Shown: positions 28,501 through 41,582 of the stretch, piece by piece
Layout: each line of letters opens with the position of its first letter
How positions within the stretch are numbered: position 1 is the first letter of the stretch
Assembly (NCBI RefSeq): GCF_019703515.2
Contig: NC_059348.1
Span: 23,670,156-23,734,155, forward strand
Length of the DNA: 64,000 nt
Reading direction: 5' to 3'
Source of the DNA: Myxocyprinus asiaticus
Taxonomy: Eukaryota > Chordata > Actinopteri > Cypriniformes > Catostomidae
The notes under the pieces: generated by a model
Seen by the model: the letters and a program-made list of their open reading frames with translations, nothing else
Databases searched by the model: none
What the model was told of the DNA's origin: nothing
Made by a program: the position numbers and the translations under genes

Positions 28501-31500
28501 CATGTTCTTGCAATGAGGACAAGACCCATCCACGAACGATGTCTCCACGTGGGCAGCGCCCAGACACGTAAGACAGCGATCGTGGCCGTCAGAAGTGGAG
28601 AGATAACGACCGCAACCAGAAATAACACACAACAGGTGCAGAGGGGGCGAAGCCGCTGAAATGCGGCATAAAATCCAGCAGATGAGGTGAATGAACTCAT
28701 GGATGAATTCAGCTTCAATGAATCGGCTGCGAAGAGAAAATCTGAATGAGTGGTTGCATACCAGCTCTTTTTATACCTGAATGTCCGGGGGAGTGGCATG
28801 CAAATTCCACTCGCCAATTCCCATTGGCCTTTTTTAAAAGATCAGAGGTGTTTAGGGCTCCCAAGAGTGACCCCTAGTGTCACTACATCAACACAATGTC
28901 GAGTGAGTGACAGATAGGGAAGGAATTATTCAAGAGCCAGTAATTAAATGGAGAACAGAGTAAACAGTGCTTTAAGTTTTTTAGCAACAGTGGCAATTCA
29001 ATATTTCAAAAATTATAATATAAAACATTAAAAAAGGTAATTTAATGCAAAACGAAACTACTTAAATATTTGACACTCTTTACTGTGTGATTATTAGATC
29101 TACATTAATGCTGATTTGTTGCAGTAAGAATGCCTGAATGCCTATAACAGACAGCATGCAGCTTATATACATTTATACATTGCACAAATCTAACATTTTG
29201 AAGAATTTGCCCCATCTGCTTATACATTAACAGCAGTGTTTACATTAATATCACCTAAAGAGGGGTATTTTGATTAAAAACAGTGCAGAGTCTCGTGCAG
29301 GTGTGCTGCATTCCTCACAAGACACAAGTGCACGGGCAGGCACACGCATGTGAGCATTTGAAAGAAGCTGGCTGTGATCTTGATAATGCCGGTATTTTTG
29401 TAGCATCGGTGGCTATTAAAATATTGAACTGAACAGAGATAGTGGGCAAATTCCAATCACAAGTGATCATCCCTTTGCCCTACTCACTACAAAAGACAAA
29501 GCTCTTAATGTGGGCTCTCTAAAGAGAGCATGGCATTACAGTTTGAATGTACCCTTCACTAAATGTCTTGTAAAAGGGCACTTTGTGAAAAATAAACTTT
29601 CTTACTTTTGTTTGGAATGACTTTGAGTGGCATCCCCTTCCCGAAGTGCCCTTCAAAGGCGCAATATGTCACTCTTCTATTTAATTGTGGGTGCACCCTG
29701 CAGTTTGTAAAGCACTGTGCTGGACAAACATCTTTGTTGCATTTTAGTTTATTCAGCGTCTCGTGCAGAAGCGCTGTGATTTGTAGATGCCATATAAAGT
29801 TTATCAACATTTAAAAACACGTCTTGAATTGAATTTCAAATTGAAATGTGACTGCCTTACAAATGCATGCCACTGGAAATGTTAATATACATTGCAGAAT
29901 CGTTGTCGTTTAGAAATGAGATCACGTGGGTATCTGAATCGAGATTGCGATCCTTTAACGATTAATCGTGTAGCTCTACGTTATTCTATCTGTGTCTTAT
30001 TGTGTATTTCTGTATATTTTATCTCTACTTTATTTCTATTAAGAATGTCTTGTTTGTCATATTACTTGTGCTCTGGAAGCTGTCACCAAGACAAATTCCT
30101 TGTGCGTCCTTGGCAATAAAGCTCATTCTGATTCTGAGTTCATCCAAGTTCGAAACTTCATTTTTTCGTTATTACATCCATATTTAGCCTATATCAGTAA
30201 GCACCCCAATTGAAACGAGACCGCTGACTTTGGTGAAAATAAATTCATCAGATGCATTCCATGAGCTTGAGACTCTCTCTCAGTCAGTGCGGAACGCTTA
30301 TGATTATGCCATATGCCAGATCCAAGCAGATCAAACATTTCATTTTCATTTTGCTGTGTTAGGAAAGACAGTGCTTATTACTTATTAAGCTTGCTTTTAT
30401 GCCAATAAAACAAATCACTGTATGCCTTCTCTCGTTTTGATACTATGAGAGAGGGGATATTGGGGTTTTAATTTGCTGTGATGGGAAACAATCCAATTAG
30501 ACTGAATTAACGTATTTATTTTACCTGTAACATTTGCAAAATAAAGCCTGCTGCAAGCATGGTGCACATATTTACAAGTGTGATTCCAACGCTATGTTCA
30601 TTTATTCAGCTGGCTGACGAAACAAAAATCAGTACTGCATTTTTCTGTAATGCTTGCTTGGTATTTTTAAATGTGAACTTGATATCACAACTCTTGAGGC
30701 CCAAAAAGCGCTGTATCATGGATTCTCTGCTTCACAGAAGGACACATAAAATGAACACCTCCCTTGCAACCTCTCTGTGCCCCCTAGTGTGAGAAGCACT
30801 GTATTACAGTATCCTCTCTTGCGCACCACCCACTCATTAACATAGAATTTACATGTTGAAACGTGAAAATGATAATAGAAATCGAAAAATAAAAGATACA
30901 ATTAAAAATAAAATTAAAACTGAACTTTACATTTGTATTCAAATTCTGCCACTATTATTGCGTGAATATTAAGAAAAAGCTTTGTAAACAAATTCATTTT
31001 AAAATTGGCAGTCTTGTCTCGAGATTGTGGTGAAAATGAAATGTCAAATCATAATTTTTTTTTTAATTTGAAAGGGATGATGCATTGTTATAGTGAAAAT
31101 TAAAATGAAAATAAAATCATTTTAATTTGACACTTTTTAATAATGAAATGATTAATCAGGTTTTCATTTTTATCATTTTATTAATTGATTTAAAATTGGC
31201 AGAATCTGTCTCCCATATCTGAGGGGTAATAAAAAAATTACAAAGTAGCAATTAAGATAAAATTCAAAAATGCAATATGAAGATTAAATCAAGGCTGAAC
31301 CTTTGATTTCAATTTCATTCTACATCATTTAATTAGCCACACTGTTTTTGTTTTTAAAGATAAAATAGAAATCATTCAGACACACAGTACAGATCTGATC
31401 TGTTTTATGCTGTATGATGTTCAAAGTAAATGTAGGATACTGTTAAAACATAGAGTCAGTCATGTGAAAAAGAGTTGATGACATTTTCTAGAGGGCCTTT

Positions 31501-32771
31501 TGGGCATATAGATCGGCATTGATCCTTGTGTCACTCAAAGCCTGATTCTAAACCAACTTTTTAAAGTCTATTACACTGACTTCATCTGCTTTGAGAACTC
31601 TGCTGCCCTCTGTCTTTTTTATGACATCTCAAACAGACATGGTGGTGCATTGATCCAACTATTTTAGAAAGAGTGTGTGATGAATATAAAATAGAATCTG
31701 TATTTATTGCCATAGGCTGTTGCTGGTGACATTTGTTTCCATGGCGATAATGCAACATCGGCAAGTTAAGTTGTAGATTCAGTGCCCATAGAATCCTCCT
31801 TGGGTTGTATCTTGCTCAAGGGTACAATGGTAATAGCTCAAGAATCACCCACTGCAGGGTTTAAACGTTCAACCTTTTAGTTAACAAGGCTACACCACCC
31901 ACCAAATATATCTGGTAATTTTCAAAGTTATGCAGGGCCTGTGTCTTAATTATATCAAATGTATTCATTTTTAAAGGCTTCTCAAAGCCCTTAATCCCAG
32001 TGTGGACAAAGGAGGTACTTGTGAGCACAATTTTGAACCATAATATGACAAACCCTATGGTCTTCACAGACACACAAGTGAAGGCCACAAGACTGCAAGT
32101 CCAGTCAAGTGTAGCATTTGGGACAAGGCCATAATGTACACAGCATGGCTGATTTGATTTTAAAAGCAAATTAGTCTTCTCAATTCAGGTGCTAGCGGAC
32201 AAACTTTTGTCTTACTAAAAGTTTCTACATAAACGTTAATATATAATGTCCTTATAGGAACATCCTTCTCAGCATTTTTTTTAAAGAAGCAAGCGAACAC
32301 AAAACATTCTTTCTTGCTCAGCTATGAGATAGCTCATTGAATAGCACAGACTTGCTCCCTTTAAAAATTTGACAATATGAAAACCACTGAACCAAAAAAA
32401 TTCCAATATGTGTATTACAAAATGCCAAAGTGAATTTCCCAGGTGAAGTGACCTCACACTCTTTATCTTCTGTCAAACTTTAACGTTTGGTTTTTCAGTG
32501 TATTGTACTACTGTAACCCTGCTTGCGATTGTACTTCTGGATTTTTACGACCGGTGTAATAGAAGTTAGTGTCATTTTAGAACTCTGTGCCTTAATCTGT
32601 GCACGTGGATTAGGCTGAGTGGAAGCTTCGCTTGCATGGCTCAGAGGTGGATTTGTGCGGTCAGGCAAATTTATCTGTGGATGTGGACTTATAAGGAAGC
32701 AGGTCAGTGCACATTCACAGTCCTGCCTGTTTGATCAGATCCTTAAATTACCCTCAGCTGATCATGAATCG

Positions 32772-32808
<37 letters not shown>

Positions 32809-35800
32809 TCATGCATGGGGTCCTAACATAGTAAACTAGATATAACATGCACGAGTTAACACACTTAGGTGCAAGACTGTTGTCACTGTACTTTTCAGGG
32901 TTTGTGCTTGTTATACACTCTGAAGCAGTATTGGCATCGGTTAGTAATAAGAAATACTCATGGTCTCACCAAGCTACAAAAACTACAAACTCAAAAGTCA
33001 CCTCATGAATAATTTCTCCATCAAATACCTGCTTCAAGCAAAATCCCCAAAACAAAGACTCGGAAACAAAAACAAAGCCCCACCCTAGTCCTGCTTTCAG
33101 TCAAAGGAAACATAACAGTCACTGGAGCACATAAACTGAGTTGGGGATGCAGTCCTAGACAGGATTGTTTGGGTTACCCCACTGTGACCGTCTGACCTGG
33201 AGCTGTGAGTGAACTATTTTTGATATCAGCCCATGTGGCCCTGGAAATGCTTACCCTGTCGAGTGCACTAGTCAACATGTGCTGCTGTGTTGCTCTACGC
33301 TTTGGGCCACAAACTGAACGATGAGGGTGATTTGTCTGTCTTTCTAATCAATCCTCAGGCTTTCACAATTAACCTACATAGAACAGGATTACCAGATACT
33401 TTTTCACACATTTTCACACAGACAGTTCATGTTGTAATGAGAGCAATTCACTGTTTGAAATGCAATTTTTCATTGCCATTTGTCAGGTAGATTTTCCCAA
33501 AAAGTGTAATGTGGGGGAAATTCACTAAGCACCGTATTATGCAGATCAGGCAACTGCAGAAACATGCTTACAAAATCTGTACTGAATGCAATTTGCATGG
33601 CGGGTTACTAGTTCTGATCGCTGTATAGAGGATGAAGCAGACCACCACAATCTGACACGCTCTGCCAGGACTGTACAGCATCACTCCACTACTGTTATTC
33701 TGAATCAGCTTTTTAACATGTCCTGAATCAGCTTTTTAACATGTCGAAAGTGTGCGTGACTATACCGCACATGGGGATATATGACAGGTTATAAAGCTGT
33801 TCTCTATCATTTGATTATTATTTGATGAATTACTACTATCATGATCGATAGAAAATGTACACAAGCATCTTTTTAAAATAAAATTCTGTCTACTGGCTGC
33901 TTTCCTTGGCCGGTAATAGTAATGTTAATTGCGCCAGACAAGTAGCACAGCATTTTGTGAATGTAACACAACCTTTTATGAGCCTAATTTACAAAGAAAG
34001 GAGGTGTGTTTGCACAGAAAGGAATGACAGTGACTTCAATTAAATACTCAAGATTAAATGCTCAAGATTTCATTGATTGCTGATTGTGTCTGTTTAAACT
34101 AGATTGCGGGTGGTTAGAGAATTAGAAGCAGGTTTTTTTTTCTGAAATAATAAGCGCAAAAGTGGCACAGCTGTTTAGTGAATTCACCCGTTGCTCTATG
34201 GTACTATAAAAAACATTGGCACCACCAATGGTGTGAGTTTGGGGCAGGACTCTCTTTTTGTCTGACCAATGCAAAATGGGGTGAGCGTTTGGGAAGTCTA
34301 TTTGAAAACAGTAATTTTTTTTTTCTTTGCAATTCTGATTGATGCTGCTTGTGCCACTGAAATTTCATACTGCGGCATTAAATTCTGAAGTAAACCTCCT
34401 TTGCTGCAGTTTCTGCAAATAACTAAATAGTTCGTTAACAAATTAATTACAGCAGCGAACCCGATGCTGTTTAAGATGCTGTTCTCATTTACCTCTCTTT
34501 CATGAACAGTCCCCTCATCCATTGCTAGAACAATGGGTCAGTCAGGGGTGTAAATATCAGGCTAACTCCATTTTCTCCCATCCATTCATTATGAATGAGA
34601 AAGGAAGCGAGATGCTTGTGTCGGCCAGCTCTGCTGTTCCTCACTGGTTTACTGCACACTAATAAATAATGGCAGTCCTGTTTGTGTAGACGCCAGCTAG
34701 CTATGGCAGCAGAGAGTCTTTCCAGTGCTTTAATAACACCAAACGCATTGTGTGGCTGGACCACCCATTGAAAGGGCCCATTAATGCACCGCTGTGGAGC
34801 CAATACACACAGAGTTTTACTGGAGCGAGTGTAAGCATTTTGGCAGCACTGTGTATATTGTCAAAAATGTGGAAGTTATGGAAAAGTTAGCTGCTTCAAG
34901 CTTGCTATAGTTCAATTGAATTTCTGAGCTAACAATCTTAAAACAGGTGGTTTGTAAAAAAAATAAATAAAAATAATTAATGCTGGTCATGTACTGTATG
35001 TAGTTATGGTGAAAAGTGTTATGGTCACTCTCTTAAGTGAATTTTAGATAAACAGAAATGAGAAATTAATCACTTACCATTGAGCCTCAGAGCAGTTCCT
35101 TTTTTATTATTAATATCATCATACCAGACAGATAGAATAAAGCTGTCACACAGTGCATGTGTTGAAACCAAGGGGTCAAGATTTGGCTGTTTATCATGGG
35201 ACAGATAACTCCTGCTGGTAGATGCTGTAACTACACCATTCTGGGGGCAAAAAACATTCTACTACATTGATGGCCATTTAAAAGTTACCGTGAATTCTGA
35301 TGAAATTTGTAGGGCTGGGAAATTTAACACTTTTGTTTGTGTGATTAATATTTTTTGTTTAATGCATTAAAAAATTAACGCAATTAATGCAGTATCTGTT
35401 TTTGTTTTTACTTCCTGAAACTTAACGCTAGGCGAAAGGTGTCCCAAGTTGTTGCAGGCAGGCTAGTCAGCATTACAGGCATGGATTAGGGTGGGGGTGG
35501 GCTAAGGGCATCTGCTGCCTGCCAGGAATAAACCCAGGGGCATTTGTACAATGGGTGAAACTTCACTAATGTTTTTCCCCACTTTCTGTGGTTAAAATTG
35601 GCATATAAACATTTTTAGGAGGTACACGCTTGGCTCAACTGCACATCCTAACATCTTAACTGATTGTCTGGAGCAGTGCAAGTTATTAATAACGCGCAAC
35701 ACATGTCCCAGGCATAATAAACACAGGAGCAGATTTACTGTACGGAGAATGGAGACTTCACCCGCAAGCAGTTAACCAGGCTTGCGAGAGATATGGGTAA

Positions 35801-38800
35801 GCATTGCATCACCCAAAAACTCTTACTGTCATCTGAAGCAGTTCCAAAAACGAAATCGTGAGAGTGAGACTAAGCGTGTGCGCAATAGAGACTGAAGGAC
35901 CTGGTTGTTTAGCAATCTGCAGCCAGGTATACTGAACGGCATCCAGAAATAAAAAATAGTTTTGAGATTTTAAACTTCAAAAAATTTTACTTCAGCATTC
36001 AATATGTTTTATATCTTTATGTATAGTGTCTAATAATGAATTGGCAATGTACACTTACATTATGTTTCTCTTGCCAATAAAGTCTGAAATGAATTGAATC
36101 TGCCCATTTGATCCTATTATTAAAAAAAAATTCACTGAATAAAAAAACTGAGCATTTTAACTTGTACATATTTAAATAATTCCAATAAATGATGACTGTA
36201 ATGGGTAATGGATGGGCAAGGAGGAGGTGGAACCAGCAGAACCGTCAACATAACTTTAATTACATAAATGAAGTTAAACAAACATAAACTCACACACATA
36301 CACACACACACAGCATCCTTCCTCCTTCCCGGTTTTCGGCACCAGTGTAACAAGTAAAGGATGGGTAAGGAGGAGGCGGGAACCGGCAGAACAGTCAACA
36401 TAAATTTAATTACATAAATGAACTTATTAATTACATAAATGAAGTTAAACAAACATAAACTCACACACACACACACACACACAGCGGCAGCCTGTGTCTC
36501 TCTCTCTTTCTCTCGAACTGGCGACCCCTGCTCGTCTTTATCCCCCTCCCGACTGATTAGGTTACTCAGTGCCCTCCTCCTCGTCATACTCCTCCACCAC
36601 TCAATTCAGGCCAGGGGAAACCTCCAGCATGACGTACTCCCCTCCCCTCCCCTCCACGGCTCCTCCCCTGGCGGACAGCAGCGGCAAGGACTCCACGACA
36701 GTGCATCCTTCCTCCTTCCCGGTTTTCGGCACCAGTGTAACAAGTAAAGGATGGGTAAGGAGGAGGCGGGAACCGGCAGAACAGTCAACATAAATTTAAT
36801 TACATAAATGAACTTAAACAAACATAAACACACACACACAGCAGCCACGTGTGTCTCTCTCTCTCGAACTGCTGCCCCCGGCTCGTCTTTATCCCCCTCA
36901 CGGATGATTAGGTGACTCAGCGCCGGCCGTGCACTCTCACGGCCCGGCCACGCCATCCTCCTCATCACAATGAGTAACCAATTTCTTGCAAGTTCTTTGA
37001 GACAAAGAATAAAGTAAATACATTTATGATGATTTTTTAATGTTTGATGTAATGTATCATATAACGTAATTCAATCGCACAGAAAACTGTAATTCTATTT
37101 TGTCATTTTTTTGCAAACAACATATAGGCTAAAAGCGGGATTTCGCTACACAACTTTCATGCTGATTTTAGCCACCATTTTCAGTTAGGCCAAGTTGGTG
37201 CTAGTCAGCTCCAGAGTCTGAAAAAATTGCATATGGTATCATGGTACTGACTCCGATATCTTACCCTCAGACTATGATTCCATCTAGTTGGAGGATATCA
37301 AACATCTTTGATATTTTTGAGATGACTATCCACGACTACAGGGGAAATCTTGTTGTGTATGATGCTCCACGACTTAAATCTGAAGTCATACAGTGAGCAG
37401 TCAACGAAAATGGCAAACACATAATCAAGTGAAATTTTACCTTTAATGAAACTCACCTCGCATTGCCATCAATAGAGGCTAGACTGCCCATGTCTCTCCA
37501 CCCAAGACTGCACCCAAATGTGCTTTGAACATTTTTTAGTAACTCAGAGTAGCAGCAACAACAGTAGTTCCTGTATCAATGTTTGTTTACATCTGTCATG
37601 GGCATGTGTTTCTGCATGAGTTTGTGATCAGATCGGATGGACTTGACAGTCAGGTAGTGTGTGATGCCCAATTTTGATCTGTGGCGATTTTCAAAGTTGG
37701 TAAGTGTATGATGCCTATTAAAATTTTAAAAAGTCTTGCAGTGATTCCAGCCTTAAATCAAAAATATTTCATTATATTATAGTTGATGTTTTGCCATTGA
37801 CTATTTAAAAAATTGGAGAGCTCCTAAAAGCATTAAATGGACTTACTGTATATTTTTAACATCTACTGTCTTTCACATCACAGCTTAGGTCTGTGCGCAT
37901 TCTTATGGTAACATCAGCCAATCAGCTTTGTCATGATGTCATTTTTCTGCATTTCCAGTGTGATTAGTCACATGGCATTTGTAGCTTAGGCAATTGGCTA
38001 AAAAATTTTTTTCTTTTAAATGTGTAGAACTGAGTGCCCATGAACAAAGATTTCAGATTTCAAATCGCATACTTCCAGGGAATCATGCGGCAGCCAAGCA
38101 GCTGCCACTGAGGTGAACAGGAATACTATCGGATAGCTTTCTCCGGGTATTATAGATGTCTTTGGTTAAAACAGGCGAGCTTTTCTGTTGCTTTTTTTTT
38201 TTCAACATCTGTAACGTCAGTCTTTTGAATGGAATGTGACTGAAACAGTTCAGTCCTTGCTTCAAGCCGTTCAACAAAATCAGACAAATCAAACTTGACT
38301 AAAAAGCACTTTTAAAGGGACCTCCAGTTAGAAACAGGATTCTAGGTCAGATGTTTACAGTATGTGTTGCTGCATGAACACCTGAATGTCAAATCGTGTG
38401 GCACAGGTTTGTCAGTTTAATTGTATCAGTGTTTCATGATCCCTTGATCCACAGCATCAAGTTGAGATGCATGAGATGCTGCTAATAAAATATTCCAGCC
38501 GCTAATTAGTGGGTTAATCCTCTTATCAACTGTGGCCGTACAAGTGGAGGTCATTAAATTTCCTGACTAGGAAGAATGGTTGCATAACGTAAGGCTCCCT
38601 GTGGTAAACATTTTAATCTTGTCCTCTGAACACCATGAGCTCAGTTGTATGTTAAATCTGGATCCTTGACGTAAAGTAGAGTTAACAATATTTTGATAAA
38701 TATGATTAAAATGATTTACACTCTCCGTCATCAGTGGCCTAGAGCCATTTTATTTTATAGAGCAGGTCGTCCCCTCATGGGAACCGCTGTGTTGAAATCA

Positions 38801-41516
38801 CATGACTATTCCAATACAGCTCACCTTATCTCAGTAATCTATTATCAGAGAATTTTGCTTGTGGAATAAATTAATCATGGGTGACCAATATGTCTGCAAA
38901 TAGGGTATTTCTACAATGGTGTTGGTAACAAAACACACACACACACACACACAAAAAAACACATATATTTGCTTTTGTGTTATACCGCATTCATGCCCAT
39001 ACTGTATGTGTCCAAGACCACTGTCATATTGGTCATCGACACCTAAACAGAAATTACTTAGTGCACATTTAAATAAATAAATCTTATATAAATGTTCACA
39101 AATATGGTGTTTTAATGCAAAATAAGCCATTTATCTCTCTGACTGCTGATCAGTTGCTCTGTGATCAGAATCGAGTATGTCTACAGATTATGCCTTGTTT
39201 TAGCCTTGTTTTAGCGTAATCTGTGATTGAGACACCAGTCCCTAAATGCAGCAGGATTGAGACTGTGTTGTGATTTACTTTACAGCATTGGTAATTACTG
39301 ATGGACCGCAGGATAAATCTGGCCTTGCTGATGATGTAGGGAGTGAAGATGAGCTGTACAATGAGTTTCGTAGCTCCTCCAACCGTTTTGGACACCCAGG
39401 AGGAGGAGGAGAGCAGCTGGCCATAAATGAGGTAGGTACATGACCCACACGTAAGGGTGTCCAGCTTCAAAGGTTGCTAATGAGCACCCTTTGTGGCCAC
39501 TATACACCCTCGATGCGACCTGTTGTAAAGGCTGCACTGTGGTAGACTTTACCGCAAACTACCACCAAACAGTGTACACAGCATTTGGTCACCAAAGTGT
39601 TGAGGATTTGTAGAAGCACAGAAAGAGCTGAGGGCATCTGGTGTTTTATCTGGTGTTTAGGAATATCCTACATCTTCTTTATTACTTAACGGTGACTGGA
39701 CAGGCCAAGTTGGAGAATACCAAATAGGTATTGATTTGTAAACGTAGGCTGATGCATGAACTTATGTTTGTGACATCACAACATGGAGATTTCTAAATTG
39801 TTGTCATTTAGATGCCATTAGATGATGAGCTTTATGACTGGGGAGAGAGATTTTGTGGCAGTGGAGTATGAGTGTTTACAAGTATGTTGGCGTATGTTTG
39901 CATAGTACATTGAACTCTATTTCAAATGAGCAAGAAAATAGTATTTCATTATCTGTTTTCTTCAAATATACCATAGCTGTGAGAGGATATTTTGCTCTGG
40001 GTTCAGTCAGTATAATTGAAGTCTAGTACTCATCTCTTTGTCTCCTGAGGCCTGATCTGAATGACCTAGTGCTGCTCATCTTCAACATGATGGGAGATGA
40101 ATCCATGTTGTTGGAAGATGCTATTATCTAGAAAGATTTTTGAATTCTTTGGCTAGAGAATATGCAGAGTGTCAGAGTATGATTTATGGCTGTTTGGCAT
40201 TGTTGTAGAATGCCACTCAGTAAATGCATTCAGCATTTCAGAGAGAAACAGCAGAAAAATCTAATCAAGCTCAGGCCTCTGGGAACTCCGTGTGCACTGA
40301 ACTGCACACAAGCTCTGTGCTGATGCTGTCGTTGTTTTTAGCTCTTCTGCCCTGAAAAGGAATTCGGCTAACAAGAGACAGACTGATGGGGCCACAGCAG
40401 GACAGATCAAGTGTCATTGTTCTGCCGGAATATACGGCTCAGGGCCCAGTTTCAAGAAACCCCTTAAGTTAAGAAAACCCTTAGTTGCAATTGTAAGTGC
40501 ATTGTCACTAATGGTTTCATAACTTAAGAGGTTTCTTGCAACTAGCTGCAGATTATAGTGGCACTTGCCACGGCACAATTACTATTACTAATGCTCATGC
40601 TTAGGGTTAGTAATTTGAAATAACCTCTAACTCCACTTAGCCCTACCATTTGTGGTATGGACATGATATCTCAGAACTTGTTGAGTAGAGATGTGCTGTT
40701 ACATGTCAAAGTGATTGGAATTATTACAATGTTCCCCAGGCAAATGATAAAATGGGAAAATATCCCATATACTTACGTTAATGGAGGGACCTGGGCCAAA
40801 TCTGGAGACTAGAATATTTTAGAGGCTTGGGTTGGGCTTTTTGACTTGGGCCAGTAAGCAACCACCCAGAACACTCTATTAGCCACCTAGAATTGTCCTA
40901 GCAACCACTCAAAACACCCTATCAACTTCCTATTAATTCCTTAGCATCCACCCAGAACACCCAAAGTCTGTCTAGCAAGTCAGTCCACTGGCGGCCATCT
41001 TTGGAATGTTCCTGGGAAGCTATTTCCAGTCATGACAGTGCAACTCCTGTCTACCTGAATAGGGGAACACCAAAACCTCAAAAACTGTTTGCCAAGCTTA
41101 TGTTTAAACAACATATTTCAAATCAGCAGTAAAATCAAACAACACTGGTATCGTAAATTGTGCTTCAATGGCAAGCGGAATGGGAAGAATGTGACAAAAA
41201 CTAATTATTTTAAATTAATCCTGTGGTTGGCAAAAGAATCGCTCATTCTTTTAAATCTAGACATGATCAAGTGGTACACACAATGTGTCGCATAGGTCAT
41301 ACTAGACTGGCACATGGGTTTTTATTGAAGGGTGAGGAATCACCAAAATGTCATCATTGTAATATTACTCTGACTGTGAAACATTTTCTTTTGAACTGCT
41401 CTGCCTTTAATGTAATTAGGCAACGTTTCTTTTCAGATAATATTTTGAAGGATTTGTTGAGTACAGGGCCACCTGGAAAACTTTTAGAATTTTTAACACA
41501 AATATAGTTAAAGAAT

Positions 41517-41582
<66 letters not shown>

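Larger units (their letters stand above)
25422..28921 (-). mobile_element. DIRS-type tyrosine-recombinase retrotransposon, internally deleted
   Basis: Inverted terminal repeats flank the unit: about 25475-25626 matches the reverse complement of about 28750-28890 (GATGTAGTGACACTAGG, then CCACTCCCCCGGACAT, then AACCACTCATTCAG). An internal complementary region at about 25706-25800 joins the complement of the outermost left end (GGTTACGAAAGTAACCAGGA) to that of the outermost right end (TTCCCTATCTGTCACTCACT). This is the diagnostic DIRS1 arrangement used in circular replication. Coding remnants on the - strand run gag-like, RT tail, RNase H, then tyrosine recombinase. It lies between the two 1-kb inverted repeats, antisense to arhgef4. 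Confidence 0.85.

Noticed and set aside
36439..36968. Open frames of about 100-150 codons
   Set aside because: They lie wholly within the tandem repeat array and shift with its units.
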